NCBI GenBank assembly: GCA_028023455.1
Contig: JAQFVV010006306.1
Location: 3,747,001-3,811,000 of the forward strand
Length of the DNA stretch: 64,000 nt
Source of the DNA: Epiperipatus broadwayi
Lineage: Eukaryota; Onychophora; Udeonychophora; Euonychophora; Peripatidae
Reading direction: 5' to 3'
Positions within the stretch are counted from its first letter, which is position 1; every line of letters starts with the position of its first letter. Shown piece by piece: positions 28,801-43,800 of this stretch. The notes beneath the pieces were generated by a model, which saw only the letters and a list, made by a program, of their open reading frames with translations, ran no database searches and had not been told where the DNA came from. A program made the position numbers and the translations under genes.

Positions 28801-31800
28801 AACTATCTGAAATTTTTTATAGTAATTTAATGAGAAATACTTTGTGAATTAAAACGGAAAGCTAAAGGAATAAAAATATTTAAATCATCTAAATTTTGCA
28901 GACGATGTAATTAATTACTTCCACAAATAATATTTAAAAGTTTCAAGAAGGGTTACAAAAATTATCAGAACTAAAATTAGCAGAACTAAAGATAAACTAT
29001 AAAAAGATTAAAATAACATTAAATGATTTTTCAAAAGAAAATAGAAATTAATGATTGACGATAATGTGTTAGACAAAATTAGCAACCACAAATATTAGAG
29101 TAATTAATACAGATGGGAACCTAAAGAATAAAATTAATCCTATAATTAAATTTGAATGGAGTGCTTTTGGAAAAAAATGTAATATTAAGAGAAAATATGC
29201 TCACATGCTTAAAAAGGAAAGATTTTAATAAATATGTTTCACCGTTAGTTTCTTATGGATCTGAAACTTGAACATTTATTGGAGACCAATACTACACAGA
29301 AAATTTTGGAGATATAGTGAAAGTATATTATAATCAAAGGCCATATGATGTTTCACTACTGAATGCTTCTATCGAGGAACCATTAGTTCTTGAATTTATC
29401 ATTCTACCATAGTATTAAATCTTGCAGAATGATGAAGTGAAAGCAAAATGCATTAGTATAAAAACAAATAAGTAACAATGATCTAATTGAAAAAATTAAG
29501 AGGCTATAAAACTGCATTCAACATATTGTGAGAAAAGACGACAACAGACAGATAACTAAAGTTTAAATTAGATCTCAAGAGATTGTAATAGATCAAGAAA
29601 GAAATTATGAGTAATATGGATGGATGAAATAAGAATGTTTGTTATAATAATTTGAAGAAGCTACAGATCGGAAAAATTGGATTAAAAATTAGGAGAGAAA
29701 TGAAGTTGCAAATGGACTGACGATTATTGAAAATGATGATAATAAAAATAGTAATTTGCATGATTCATTCTGTTGGAGTTTAAGCATATTACTGTTATAC
29801 AAGTAAAAAATGTATAGTTTGGCTATGAATAATAATCTTTAACCTACAAAATGAAAGCTAAATTCTCTCTTATTGTGAGGCTGGAGGTTTTTCCAAAATA
29901 AAAATTATAGCAATTTGAAACAAAAAAATAAATATTTACATTCTCAAATAAATTACATTTTTTATGTATAATGTTACACTTCTAACGATGCATTAAAAAA
30001 ATCGTATACAAAAAAGGCTAATATTCAGCACTGAATCATTACTGTACAATCAAACTTACCTCTGCCATTTCTTCAAAACAGCTTCCTATACATGGACAAA
30101 CATTCTCTTCAGCCATCTCAATTGTATCTTCAAGAAGACTAAGAAAATTCACCGAGAATTCATGAATATCTAAAATGTTACTAAAAATCACATCCAAATC
30201 CTGTAAAAAAAAAATAAATAAACAATTTCACTACAATATAGTTAAATTAAAAGCCAATGAAGATATTACTTTATTAATATTTTAAAAATTGTTGGATTCT
30301 GACTCTTTCTCCTTTGTGATAAAAGTACACACATTCTCAATCATAAATAACATTTCTACTTTAATATGAAAAAAAAAAAAAAATATGGCCAGATAAAAGC
30401 TTAAAGGATAAAAACTCATGAATATAAAAGCCTAAGATTTTCAAATATCCGTATTTCAAAAATTTTTAAAATCTTTTCAAATAACTAAAATTGTTTTAGG
30501 ATATTTATTTTATATAACGCGATGTTTTAAACTGTAATAATAATCAGCATTAAGCTAATGCACATGCGCTTTATGGATTTTAACAATAAATGAATACTCT
30601 CATTTTTCAAATACAAGATAAAAGTCTTTGTGAAAAAATAGAATGAATCCACCTATTCTTTCAACCCAAATGTTTAAGTATGGGCAAATCTTAAGTATCT
30701 GAAAATGAAAGCGTGAAGATATTAACCATCACATTTTTCAAATCTTTGCTGCTGACTTACAAATAAAGATTTTCAAAATTATATCAAGATAAGTTTCCGA
30801 ATTAAAAATAAAATAAATTAGTTGAAGATAATATAATTTATTCATTGAAGAAAGAAAAAAAAAAATGTATGTCTACAAATTAATATTCCTCAAAGAAAAT
30901 ATCCATATAAAGAGTATCAGGAGGCAGTTTACCTGAATCAATCGACCAACAAAATCTCTTTCTCAATCATTAATAATATTTTGAGTAGTTAACCACAAAA
31001 AGTGAAAAATATGAGGTAGCAATTTCTTTATGAAATAAATCTACTACTACATACAAAGTTTTAAAAAATACATTCCGATAACTTTTGATGATCATAAATT
31101 ATAAAAACGGTGAAATTATTTTAGTTGTTAATATAGAATAAGACCTCTGTTTTATACTAATTGATATTTTCATATATATATTTATTTTTCCTTAATACAG
31201 TAGCTCAGTATCCAGAAAGTCAAGAGTTTTAATACTGGTATTTTATTCTCATTTAGAAGACAAATAGGAGTGTAATTAATTTTCACAGCAGTTTGCACAA
31301 TACGAACTTGATATACAATTGAATCATAAATTAAAAAGTAGTCACGAAACTAATGTTAAATTTTAAAATAATAACTCAAATAAAAACTATAGAAGGCTCT
31401 GATAACATAAAAACAAATTAAATACAGTGATTTAAAAAAATATATTGGATATAGAAGTCATAAATAATAAAGTAAATTCAAATTAAAGGTGGAAATTATT
31501 TAAGGAAAACTTAATTTTAAAAAATTATGAGTTATGAATAAAGTTTTTTTAAAAAATGCAAAAAAATTACTTGGGTAAAAAATAAAATGGTTAACAAAAT
31601 ATTAATATAAAAAAATACTGAGAAAGATTAGAGTATCTACAGATGAAAACTAGAAAGTAACAATTAGAATATATATAGAATTATAAAGAATAAAGCAAAT
31701 AGAGGAATTTGAACTTAGGATTTTCAGTCTATATTCATCTTCCATTCCATCTCAAACAACCGTTATACATGACACATGTGAAAAAGATAAATGATCCCCA

Positions 31801-34800
31801 ATATAATGAAATGGACAGTTGAGTTGTTAGAGGGGTGAGAAAACTGAGGCCTGTCCATTAACGTTTAAGGAATTGCTATCTTAACATAAGCCGAACACTG
31901 ATTGTATATATGTGTGGGAGATTATGATCTAGCCCATTGTTCTGCACCATATGTATATTGGGATCATTTATCTTTTTCACGTGTGGTCATGTGTATTGGT
32001 TGTTTGAGATGCAGTGGAGGATGAACAGAGTAAAAATCTTAAGTTCAAATCCCTCCATTTACTATAGTAAACATTCAGTATACTGAATAAAGAATAAAGC
32101 AGTTTATATTAAAGCAACAGCTAGTCAAAAATTAGACTATGCTTTAATTGAAAAAAGTAATAATGTCAATGTATGACAGGAAAAAATTCCTGATAAACTG
32201 CTGCTAGCTTTAATTAGAAAGGAATCACGAGATATGTTAGTTTTTGATATATAATTTCTGACTAAAGCAAGTAGCAATTAGATTTTCTTACGTAGTTAAG
32301 AATCCATTAAAGATCAGACTTCATAAATGCAGAGATTTTAAAACTATCAATTTAAACCATATACAGTTAAAATATTGATATTTCTAATAATCAATAGGGA
32401 ATCACCCCCGGCACATGCGCTGTGTGAATTTATAACACTCGAGGAATACTCTCACTTTCTAAACATAAAATAAAGTCTCTGAAAAGAAAGTAAAAGTTAT
32501 TCTTCAAGGGTTATAAATTCATACAGCGCATGTGTCAGAAAATGATTTCCTACAACTATTACAAATAAAACACAGTGCTAGATAAGTAAATAGCTCGTTA
32601 TATATATTTCTAATAGGTAAAGTTTTATCGAAAATTAATTTAGATTCTGAAAAAATAAGACAAAAGATGCAGATGGAGTTGTGAGCATTATATATTCAGA
32701 AATAATTAGAAAAGGGAAAATAAGTTACTATTTGGCATAGCAGTATTAAAATGAATTTGACACATGGATAATATTGTGATATAGTGAAGTGATGACTATT
32801 ATAAAATTTGTATAAAAACCAAAATATTTCTTAAAAGGTCTTCTTAGAAATACACCTGACATAAAAACATTTAACATAAAAATTACATTTACATAAGTGT
32901 TTAGTTCAAAACAGAAGAATATTCATATGGGGAAAAGAACAATAAAAATAATTTGCTGTATCAGATTTACTTATAAGCTCTTATAAAAAGTTGACTGCTA
33001 ATAAACTAAAAAATGGCTGCAGTTTGTGCGAAAATAAATGCAATTAAAATTAAAGAAATAAAAAACAGATCTAGTAAAAGTTCTCAATTAATATACAGTA
33101 TTAGAGGTTTAAGAATGTAGCAGACTGTTTAACTGATGATGAAAATAATAAGAATATAATGAACCAAACATGCCTTTAATGAAGATAAAAAAAATTATTT
33201 TCTATGACATTGAAGTTATAATTAAAACAGGCAAAACTCTCCATACAGTAGTGGTGGTTTAAGTTAGAATGAAGATAAGCTTGCTAAATGTTTTGTATGT
33301 AAAGCAACTTGTATGAAACAGAAATTTGAAAGAGTATAAAGAGAAATGAAAATATTGAAGACTTTAGAAATATATTAGGATCAAAAACAAATGAAACAAA
33401 TAAACAAAAAAAGAACAAAAGAAAATGGGTATACTAAAATATACATATAAAAGATATACAGAGAAATAATAGTGGAGGATAAAAAGAAGCATGGTAGTTA
33501 GAAATATTACAAAAGAATAAGGAATTATTTGTGAGACTTTTTTTTGCCAAATAACTAACAAATTATTATAAATATAAATATATAGTATAAATATGGCAAA
33601 TAAAATAAAATTTAAAAAAAACTTTCCTAATTGTTTTTTAAAAACTTAAATGAAATATTAGTGTCAAAATAAACATAATTTTGATGAAAAGTTTGCTATT
33701 TAATTTACCTTGCTTTTTGGAAATAACTTGGCAAAAGGCGTCCTAAATACTTTAATTATCATATTTAAATCTCGGATATACTGAGTTTCTTCATGAATTA
33801 AATCCTTTACAACTTCTTCATATGTTTGAGAATCTCTACTAATTGGTTCCTCATCGATACTTACGGACACATCATCATCCTGATTAAACATGTCCATAAG
33901 GACCTAAAATTTGAATTTTAACAGTCTTTAAAATGGTAATATAAAAACAACAAAAAAAGTTAAAATATATATTTTTTAAAAAATGTACCTTATCTGCGCA
34001 CATGGCGACTTTAATATCCTGACAGGTAATTTCTCCATGCCGTATATTTTTAACATAATTACCAGCAAGCTATTAAACATAACACATAAATATGATCATA
34101 ATTTTTATTAAAAATATAGTATGAAATGCATATAGTTATATATAATTCTTAAAGTATTTAGATTTGATGAGATGCATGTATATTTATTAATACCTAAGTG
34201 CATATGAGGTGTGACAATTTTAATTCCCGGAATGGCTGATAGTGTCACCCATGATCTAATTATATTGAAATCATACAAGTATTGAACATTTATGCTTGAA
34301 CATGTTTAAGTTAACACATGTGTAAATTTTAAGCTAAGAGTTAATTGTTAGTTAGCTATTGAGAAGATAATAAATATTCATGTGTATGCTTTGGCATAAA
34401 ATGGGTCATAGTGTGCTCATTTCGAGAGACTTTTTGGCCAAAAAAATCAATTACACAACTAGACCATCCTGATTATTCACCTGACTTACCCCCCTGTGAT
34501 TTTTGGTTCCAAAATTAAAAACTGCATTGAAAGGACAAAAATGTCCTATTATAACTGATATTCAAAAGAATGTGACACAGCTACTCAACAGTATTCCTTA
34601 AAATGAGTTCCAAATGTGCTTCCAGAAATGAATACATCATTTTAATCAACATATAGATGCACAAGGGGACTACTTTGAAAGTGACAGTAACCATTAGTAT
34701 ACACTTCCATATGTATATTTTATGAAGGTGCATTCCGGGAAGTAAACTGTCACACCTCGTACATTAATATTTACATATAATAATTCATTGACTTTGTAAA

Positions 34801-37800
34801 TTTTAACATATTTTTTCCCTCCTCATCCGATTCTCAAGATGTTATCTTTGTCGTTTTTTTTTTTTAAATTTATCTTCTCTGTATATGTTGGAAACCAATT
34901 ATTTACGTCTTTTCTTTTGTTTTCATTTATTTACTGGACTTTAATATTATAATATTGATTTCTGCACCAAGTCCTATATTTGGATGAAAAACGTATATTT
35001 TTGTTAATATGTTGAATCTGTTAATATATGTTTACGTGAGTACATGCATGTATATATACAAACAACTAATTTCCTTGGCATTCAGCCTGCCTATTTGCTT
35101 TCTAATTATTTAAAACTATATCAAGTTTGAATTACATTAATATCTCTTTTGTTAGTATATATTTTAGCATACTTTTTATGACCAATTTGTCAGTGCTTAA
35201 ATTCTAATACCATCTGAAATTTACAATTAAAAATGCAATATTTTACATTTGAATAATTCTGTATTTCAAAAATTTTAATTCAATAAAAGCTCACAATTTA
35301 TATACATACATTTTGGATTTTGTTTTGTTTTCTAGCATTACCCAACTGATTAAATTATGTATATGGATAATGTTAAAATTAAACAATATATTCATTTGAT
35401 CGTTAGAGGCATCTGTGAGAGTAAATCGTTCCTTATAAACAATTGACAGGATATTCTAGATATTGTTCTTATTGTTTTATTATAAGAAACTGTTTAATAT
35501 TGAAATCATATATAAGATGAAAAATGTATGAATGGGTAAAGAATGAATAAGTTATTTTCTTGACTTGATTCACTAAAAGTTAAAACTAAATTAATCATTA
35601 TTATTCTTTCATTCTCTTTCCATTTTCTTTTACTTTAATGTAGTCTGTCATTTAAATTAGTGCAGAGCTCAGAATTATAGTTCATCAGGCCATTTATAAT
35701 GACAACAGAATTGTATGTGTGTCCAATCATATTTCCAGTCTTTAATTACTTGCACAAAAATTAATTCCATTCTTTTTTTTTTTTCATTTCTTTCTATTTT
35801 CTACTTTTTAATTATTATTTCAATCTCACTCTCTCTCTTTCTTTTTTTATGTCAGTTTGATCAAATTCAATTATGAGTGAATGCAAAATCAAATCTTTCA
35901 TCTGCAAAATTTGGAATTCCTGCTTACAATAAAAAAATCAAGAATAGCAGTTGCCCTATCATCATCAGTTATTATTCCCAAAGTTTTGCTGCATGGTTTA
36001 TAATGCACTTTATAAGTCTGCTACCAATTTTTGTGCTATTTGTCATGATCTAGTTACAATCTGTTAAATTTTATAATAACTGTTCTTTTTTCTTTGACTT
36101 TAATAAATCTCTTGCATGGCAAATTTTCTGAAATCTTAGCGAGTTTTTAGAAATTCCTATTTTTACATCAATAATTCAGATGAATAATACAATTAATCAA
36201 GCTACACTGGAATAAAATACCCAATGCATAATATTTATCTTAACTAAACCCTATGATTATACTATCTAAAAACAAAAATATGAATCACTGATGCCCATCG
36301 AACAATATAACAAACACAACTACTACTATCAATAAAAATATTTCCATCGTATCTGCAAGTTCCTACATTAATTTGCTCTAATTAAGGCATAGATCATTTC
36401 AAATGACCTTGATCTAATAAATCATCACTTGTTTCATAGCTACATTAATTCCAACCTTTCATAAAAGTCTATCAATACCAATTTTTAGCGTCAATACATC
36501 TCATTTCATTGTTATGGCCAGACTCCTAACAGCAAAATTATCCTTCTTCATTAAATAAACATAGAATATTTTCATCTTCTGGACTAGTTATCATTCAGAA
36601 ATCTATGCAAAGCAAAGAATACTTTATAGATACCTATGTAATCCTTCTAGTGTTATCTGGAAAAACCTACTAACTAATAAGCTATTCAAATTGGCAAAAT
36701 AATTATATCTTGATAGTTCTGTTTGATACTAGAAATAGTTATTTTCACCTCGTTTCCAACCATTCTCTTCCTTAAATGGCATACAGACTTCAACTTTGAC
36801 ATTATATGCAGACTCAACAGAAATGACAGAGAATTCTTTATTTAGATATTTGATAATTGTACTTTCTAATAACATCAGAAGTGCTCTCATTACTTCAATT
36901 CGACAATTACGATCAATATTAAAATCAGCTGTCATCTTAACATACAAAAAAAAAAAAAAATTATGCATGATACTATTAGGATTTCTACGCTGACAGATAA
37001 TGGAACTTTATTATAATGAATTAAGTCCTTTCTGTCTGCCAACAAAAATATTCTATAGTTAAAAGTATTTCTCATCTTTGGAAACTCATTTAATTACTTT
37101 CCTATATAAGTTACTCATGTAAACAATGAAATTAGACCCATATAAAATAAACCAATACTTATTTACCATCAAATCCAGATTAATAAATTATATTTAATCA
37201 ATATTATGTAACTCAATAGCCACTCTTATTCGTCATTCTTTTTTTACATGATTGAAATAAACAACTTCTTAGCATGCTATTATAGGTTGCCGATCTTGTA
37301 GTATTTGTTATATATCTCACAATACTATGATCCAGCACTATTTATTGAAATCTTGGAATAAATACTTCATTAATTTGTGTGTTTCTTTAATATAAAACAA
37401 AGGCAAATTGTTCATTCTATGTTCATCTGCTACTTAACAGATTATAGATATATATAAAATCATATTGTGTAACTAACCTTTAAAATATCGGCTGATATAT
37501 ATTCCAATACTGCAACTATATACAAAGAAACTTGATAATCTATTTTGTATCCAAGAATTTCCTTAACAAAAAAAAAAATAATAAAAATATAATAATAAAA
37601 ATGATAAGGACAATTATTATTATTATTTCAATTTTTTTTTTTTTCAATTTCAATTTATTCTAAAAAGTAATCGCAAAGTAAGTTACAATTATTTGAAAAG
37701 TTCAAATAAGAAAAATTTTATGTAAGGAGCTTCCATGTAAAAATTAACAAATTAAACAAAAAAAAATACAAAAGAATCACAAATAGCATGAAATAGAGTT

Positions 37801-40800
37801 AAAATAAATAGACAAAAAATAAATATAAATAAGAATATAACAAAATTAACATATACTGTGCAAACCATTGGCATAAACAATTTTTAAAAATTATACATAA
37901 AAATTATTATTCAAATCAATTGATACTAGTACATAAATGTATTAAATAGTTTACGATCAGAAAAGATATATAGTCTTTTATTAGATTCCTTGAAAAAACT
38001 TGGTAACGCTAATTGGACTTGATTAGAACGACAAACATTAAAAATAGTAACTCTAGATGAGGAAAAGGTTTTCTACAATAAATATCAAGAATGAGCATAT
38101 ATTGATATAAGCGAATAATACTAAGTATACCTTGTTCTATGAATATATTTCAAACAGAAAAGGATAGAGATCAACCAAAAATAATGCGCCAAGTATAATT
38201 TTGTAAAACACACAAAGAAGATACAGTATATGGATAATAGTCACCCAAATAGAGATATTGTAGGATAAAATATTCTGATAATAGGCAATATAAATAAAAA
38301 CAAGAACTGACCTGGGAAGAAATTTAGCTAAATGAAATAATATATAATTTACTTGTATAAACATCGATAAAGATATGTAATATGATTTGATCAGAGCAAT
38401 CTGGAGTCAATACAAATTCCAAAATAACAACAACTATTTTAAAAAGGGGATTCTCACAAGTACACACATTATTAAAATGTAAAATATATTTATAACAAAT
38501 TTTAATCTTAGGAGAGGAAAAATTATGCTTATAAGAAAAAAGAATAGTTTTTGTTTTACCCAAATTTTTCAATAAAGAATTATATGCTAACCATTTGCTA
38601 ATTAGACATAAATTTTTGTTTACTATTTTTTCACGACAGTTATAAGAAACAGCACTAGAAGATAAGGTAATACTATCAATGAAGCCAAAAATCTTTGACT
38701 AATTTCAGTGAATATAAATTAAAAACAATAGAGGTACAAGAACTGAATTCTGTGGGATCCCATGATTAATTATGATCACATTGCTGAGAATAACATAAAT
38801 CGTTTTCTACCTTTTAAATAACTCTCCAACCAATTACACAGAAAACCATGAAAACCATACAAATAAGAACATTTAAGTAAAATATGATTGATAAAACCAA
38901 CTGCTTTAGACAAATCAAAATAAATAGCCAATGCTCTAAGTTCATGATCTAGTGAACATGTTAAATAATTTACGTGATTTTTTCAAGCATCCAATATAAT
39001 TCTACCAGAAATAAAAATGATAATATTTTGCCTTTAATAACCATTGCCAATTTGGGCTTACCCTTTTATGGTTAGGTGTAATAATATTGAATTTCAAACA
39101 TTCAGGAAATGTTCCAGTATGCAAGAATAAGTTAAATAAATTAATCAGATCAGGAATAAAAATTAATTTATTATCTTTTAGAATTTTAGGTGTTAAACCA
39201 TTTAATCCAAAAAAATGGATATTATTTAACTGACAATTGAGATTCAGAAATATCCAGACTTAAAAAAAAAAAAAAAAATTTAAACACAAATAGAAAGAAA
39301 AAAATCTGTTCCGGTGCATCATTTATCAGCATTTTTGAAAAACTCATTAAACCAATCAGCTATATATCTTTCATTATTTTGTAATTCTACTAAATTTTCT
39401 TTATATTTAATAAGTTTAAAGAGATTAGGATTTTTTTATTTTTTTTTAGCAAAGACTGTTCGCCATTTCAAAGTAACATTTTTGTCACTGAAATTTTAAT
39501 TTTCTAATATCAGATTTAATTTTAATATTAAGGTTTTCTATTAGCTAACACTCCATCTGAAAATTTTAACAAATGTCTTTTAATTAATTTTACATATCAA
39601 AGCATCAGTTATCTAAGATGATCTATCATCTTTTATTTTTATAAATCAATTTTAAATAAAACCTCACTTCAGTAATTAAAGTCAAACAAATATTCTGAAA
39701 TTCTAAAAATGTGGGTGCATTAAAGTTATTTAATGCAAAGAGAATACCCCAATTATTCTGATTAGATCATAAATAATTCATTTAGTAAATAATAATTTAT
39801 CAATATATGTACAAGGTATTAATATTATCTAAACAATTCAAGAGTTTTAATTCAGTGGCAAAACGTTCTGCGAGAATTAATTTAGAGACAATTCAAAATA
39901 CAAGCCTCCATTTAATCTAATAAAAATATATTATTATTATTACATAGATGTCTGCATCCAATGATGTCATGTGTGTTAATCCTATGTAAACGTAATGAAA
40001 GAATTGTCAGTTTTGCGACAAATTGATAAAAATAATTTATTAAAAAAATAATAATATTCAAGGAAAAATTACAAATTGTACAATGGCAGCATCCAGATTT
40101 CATCAATCCGCAATAAACAATACTGAAAAGTTGGATATCTTGACACCGGTGACAAATTTAAATACTATTGATAAGCAAAAAAATTGGACCAAATAAAGCC
40201 TTAGCCAAATATCAGAGATCTTTAACTCCACCATACCTAAAAATATGCTTAATTGGTTTAAACATTTTTTAAATAAAATGTTTAATTGTGCTTGCAATAC
40301 TGATATTAATTTTCCGAAAAATCTTCTTTACGACACATTTTAAACGCATGACATGAGGGATTCGTTTTATCAAATAGATATCCCAAATCCCAGGTATATA
40401 ATAGTGGAATTTCACAATGAGGAACAAAAAAAAAACTGTTTTGAAAATATAAAAAAAAAATACGCTAAGAAAATTTGCACTTGTGAAAAGTAATCGACAA
40501 GGAAAAAACTTCATAATAGGAATTTTGAAAAATATTTATCCAAGAGACAATTTTCATACATTAATGGAATTGTTTGGAATGCTAACTAATTTCCAAACAT
40601 TACTTCCATTAATACTGATTTTCCCTCATTTGTATTTGTAAATCAAATTTGCGTAATGTAAGTGGTTTCTTTCTTCTTTATAATCTAAAGCTGAAAGCAG
40701 TTTCAGGGAAGCTCACCATAATCATAGCTCTCGTTAATAAGAGCAAGTATGAATATAAAGAAAACCACATAAAGATATCCGATGCAAATGACTGAACAAC

Positions 40801-43800
40801 TCAAATTACTAATAAGAAAGCAATACTTACACTAATGATTCATGGGTTTGACTTAGTGTTATTATTGTAAGCAATGCAGTCACATTATTAACACTTGTTC
40901 CAAATTATTAGGCTCATGATATAACATGGTACCCACTTTAACACATCAGTATCCAAAATTAGAGTAGCTTGTTCAAAAATCATTTAGAATAATAAATTTA
41001 GGTAATAATGAGAAAATTATTAATGTTAATAGCACTCAAATTAACCAAGATGATGATAATGAATTTTCTATGATTCAGTCAGAAGAAATATTAAAACTGC
41101 CAGACCCTGAGACTACATTCTCACTCAAAGACTTAGAAAAAAATGATGATATAAAAACCAAGTTGTCTTCAATTGTAATTTTTATAGACTTCTAATGATA
41201 TTATGGATTGTTGCTTAGCAACAAATCAATTGAATTTATGATTGAATAATATAACATGAGCACTAAAAGGAAATCTGATATTCCACTATGTAGGAAGCAT
41301 GGGGGGAAATAAAATTCTGAACTTCATGTTAATGAGGATGAAGAAAATTGCTAGGGGAATCGAAACTGTCTTAGATTGTAAAAAAAGGCATTGTGAAAGT
41401 AGATGATATAAGAAATTCTGAACAAGATTGCTGGGGCAATCGATTCTGTCTTAGGTTATAAAAAAAGCAATATTAACATTATATAGATTTGGCAACGCAA
41501 TAGGAAAGATAAAGTTATAATTTAGAGATTGCTAATGCTTTTATAATCTGAGTTATTTAACTTAGCTGATATTTGAGGATTATAGATGTAATGAATGATA
41601 TATTGAAAGATATAATAATAAATTATAGTAAAGCACTCATTTATATAAGAATAAATATAGTTGACTGTTCATTCCACAATTATAGTTAATAATTAAAAAA
41701 TAATTGTATCTTAGTACTTCTTATTATTTGCTAAAAAAAAATAAAAAAAATCAAAATTATATTAAGTATTGAATGTTGAAATAACCACAATATAGCATTA
41801 TTTTCAACTACTATCAATTCATTGGAGGACATAAGATTTCTCCAGCGTAATCCAGTTTCTCTGATTTGAAGTTTCTCTTCTTCACATAACTCCAGAAAAG
41901 GTCCTAAATTCATCCATCCATCTCATATGCTGTCTTTTTCTAGGTCTTTCATAATCTTTTATAATCCAGTTAAATACTTCAATCATTCATTTATTGTTAT
42001 CTCTTCTAACAACATATCCAGACCAGCTCCAATTTCAGTTATCTGTTTTATCATTTAAATATTTCACTGTTAATCTCACTTTGTTATTCCCAATAAGCAC
42101 ATCTCTATATTTTACTGTGTGATCTGAAATCTCCATATCAGTGGTTACCAACTTTTTTTTGGCAAGGCCCCAATTAAGAATCTCTAAAAGCCTGATGCCC
42201 AACCCTACCTATGACATATAATTCTTATTATTCAAAAAGTGAACTCCTATTCACATGGAGAAAGTCTAAAAGGTCATTAACAAAAGGACAGTTGAAGTGC
42301 AATGGAGTTTCAAGCTACTTAACTTGCTCCAAATAACACCTTATTAGGAGTAAAGGTTATCTGAACAGAAAAGACACCGAGAAGAAAATGGAGGAGAAAA
42401 AGGAAAATTTTAAAAAAAACCTTCTTAGCTTAATTTATGAATAAGATGTAAAAACAATTAGCAGGCTTTTAAATTCATAGTTAACAACTAAAAAAAAAAA
42501 ATGCACTGATTAATAACTCATTCTTGAACCTTCCCAAATCGGGCATGTGCTCCATGTTGGGAAACGCTGTTCTATACTGTTTCATTAATCCTCAAGTTTC
42601 AGATCTATATGCAAGAAATTATAAATTTACTAAAAATCTTTCTTTTCAAATATATAAGTATATTTCCTTTTAATATAAAATTATTTCTACTAAAAATATT
42701 CCATTTATGTTTATCTTTACGATTAATTTCATTTAATATTTTCATCGGTATTATAGAATGATCGAGATATTTACAGTTGTTAGCTTCTACTTCATTACTA
42801 TTAATTCTTATTTTCTCATTTTTGAAAAGCTATTAAATACTTCTTTAATTGCTTTAAAATTTTTATCTTATTTTATTACTTTCAACAGATAACTCGTATA
42901 ACACTTTCTGGAGATCCGAACTATTTCCAAAAACAATCATATCAACTGCTAAATTTGGATGACTTAAATAAATGACAATTATTTTTATTCTCTTAGTTTT
43001 ACACTTCAATTCACAAAATACTTTCTATAAACCTACTCTAAAAATGTTTGGAAACATACAATCACTCACTTTTGCAATCTTATCACTTTTAATCTTTCAA
43101 ACTTTGACAGTATTCTGAATTTATGATCTTGATCTTCCAAAACTTGAATCACTGCTGGGATGGATGGATGACACTTTTCCCAGTTATGCATGCGGCAAAT
43201 AGCATGCATTTATACAGAGAAGCAATAATCTTCACATAGACACCAGATCTCATCTTGATGAGCTTCTGGTTATAAACAGCAAATTATGAAATTATATAAT
43301 AAAACTATTAACGTAAACTATGGTAGGAAAGATGCACCAGGATTACAGAGGTGAGGTTCTAGTTTTCGAAATGAAAAATGACTACATGATGTCAGCAATT
43401 ATAGTACACCTATAATATCAGATATATTCTCTTCAGGGAAATCTCATCATCTAGGAAAGAAAATAATTTCAATATGGAGGGCAAATCTGATGAAATAATA
43501 CTTTAGGAAACTTAACATTCTTCTAATACTGCCTACCTTTTTAAAATTTCTGGATTTACATTGATTATTAATCGAATACATTTTATATAATTATATGAAC
43601 ATATTGTATCAAACCATTTTGTAAAGCAAACAACTTATAAGATAGTTCAAATGATATCGCAATAACAATTTGGATAGATAATATTTAATATTAGAATACA
43701 AGTATAATTAAATATACTCGGAAATTAGATGTAATTGTAGAGGATTTGAACACAGACTTTCAAGCAGCCTTCAGCTATCGACTCTATCTCATACAACCGA

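Noticed and set aside
35930-35985. A minus segment [18 protein letters not shown] resembling the LINE linker before RT.
   Set aside because: Too short, with no RT blocks downstream on that strand.
36729-36968. A minus frame with MTADFNID, suggestive of a LINE endonuclease GDFN motif.
   Set aside because: The rest of the frame matches nothing, and neither an SDH motif nor an RT follows in order.
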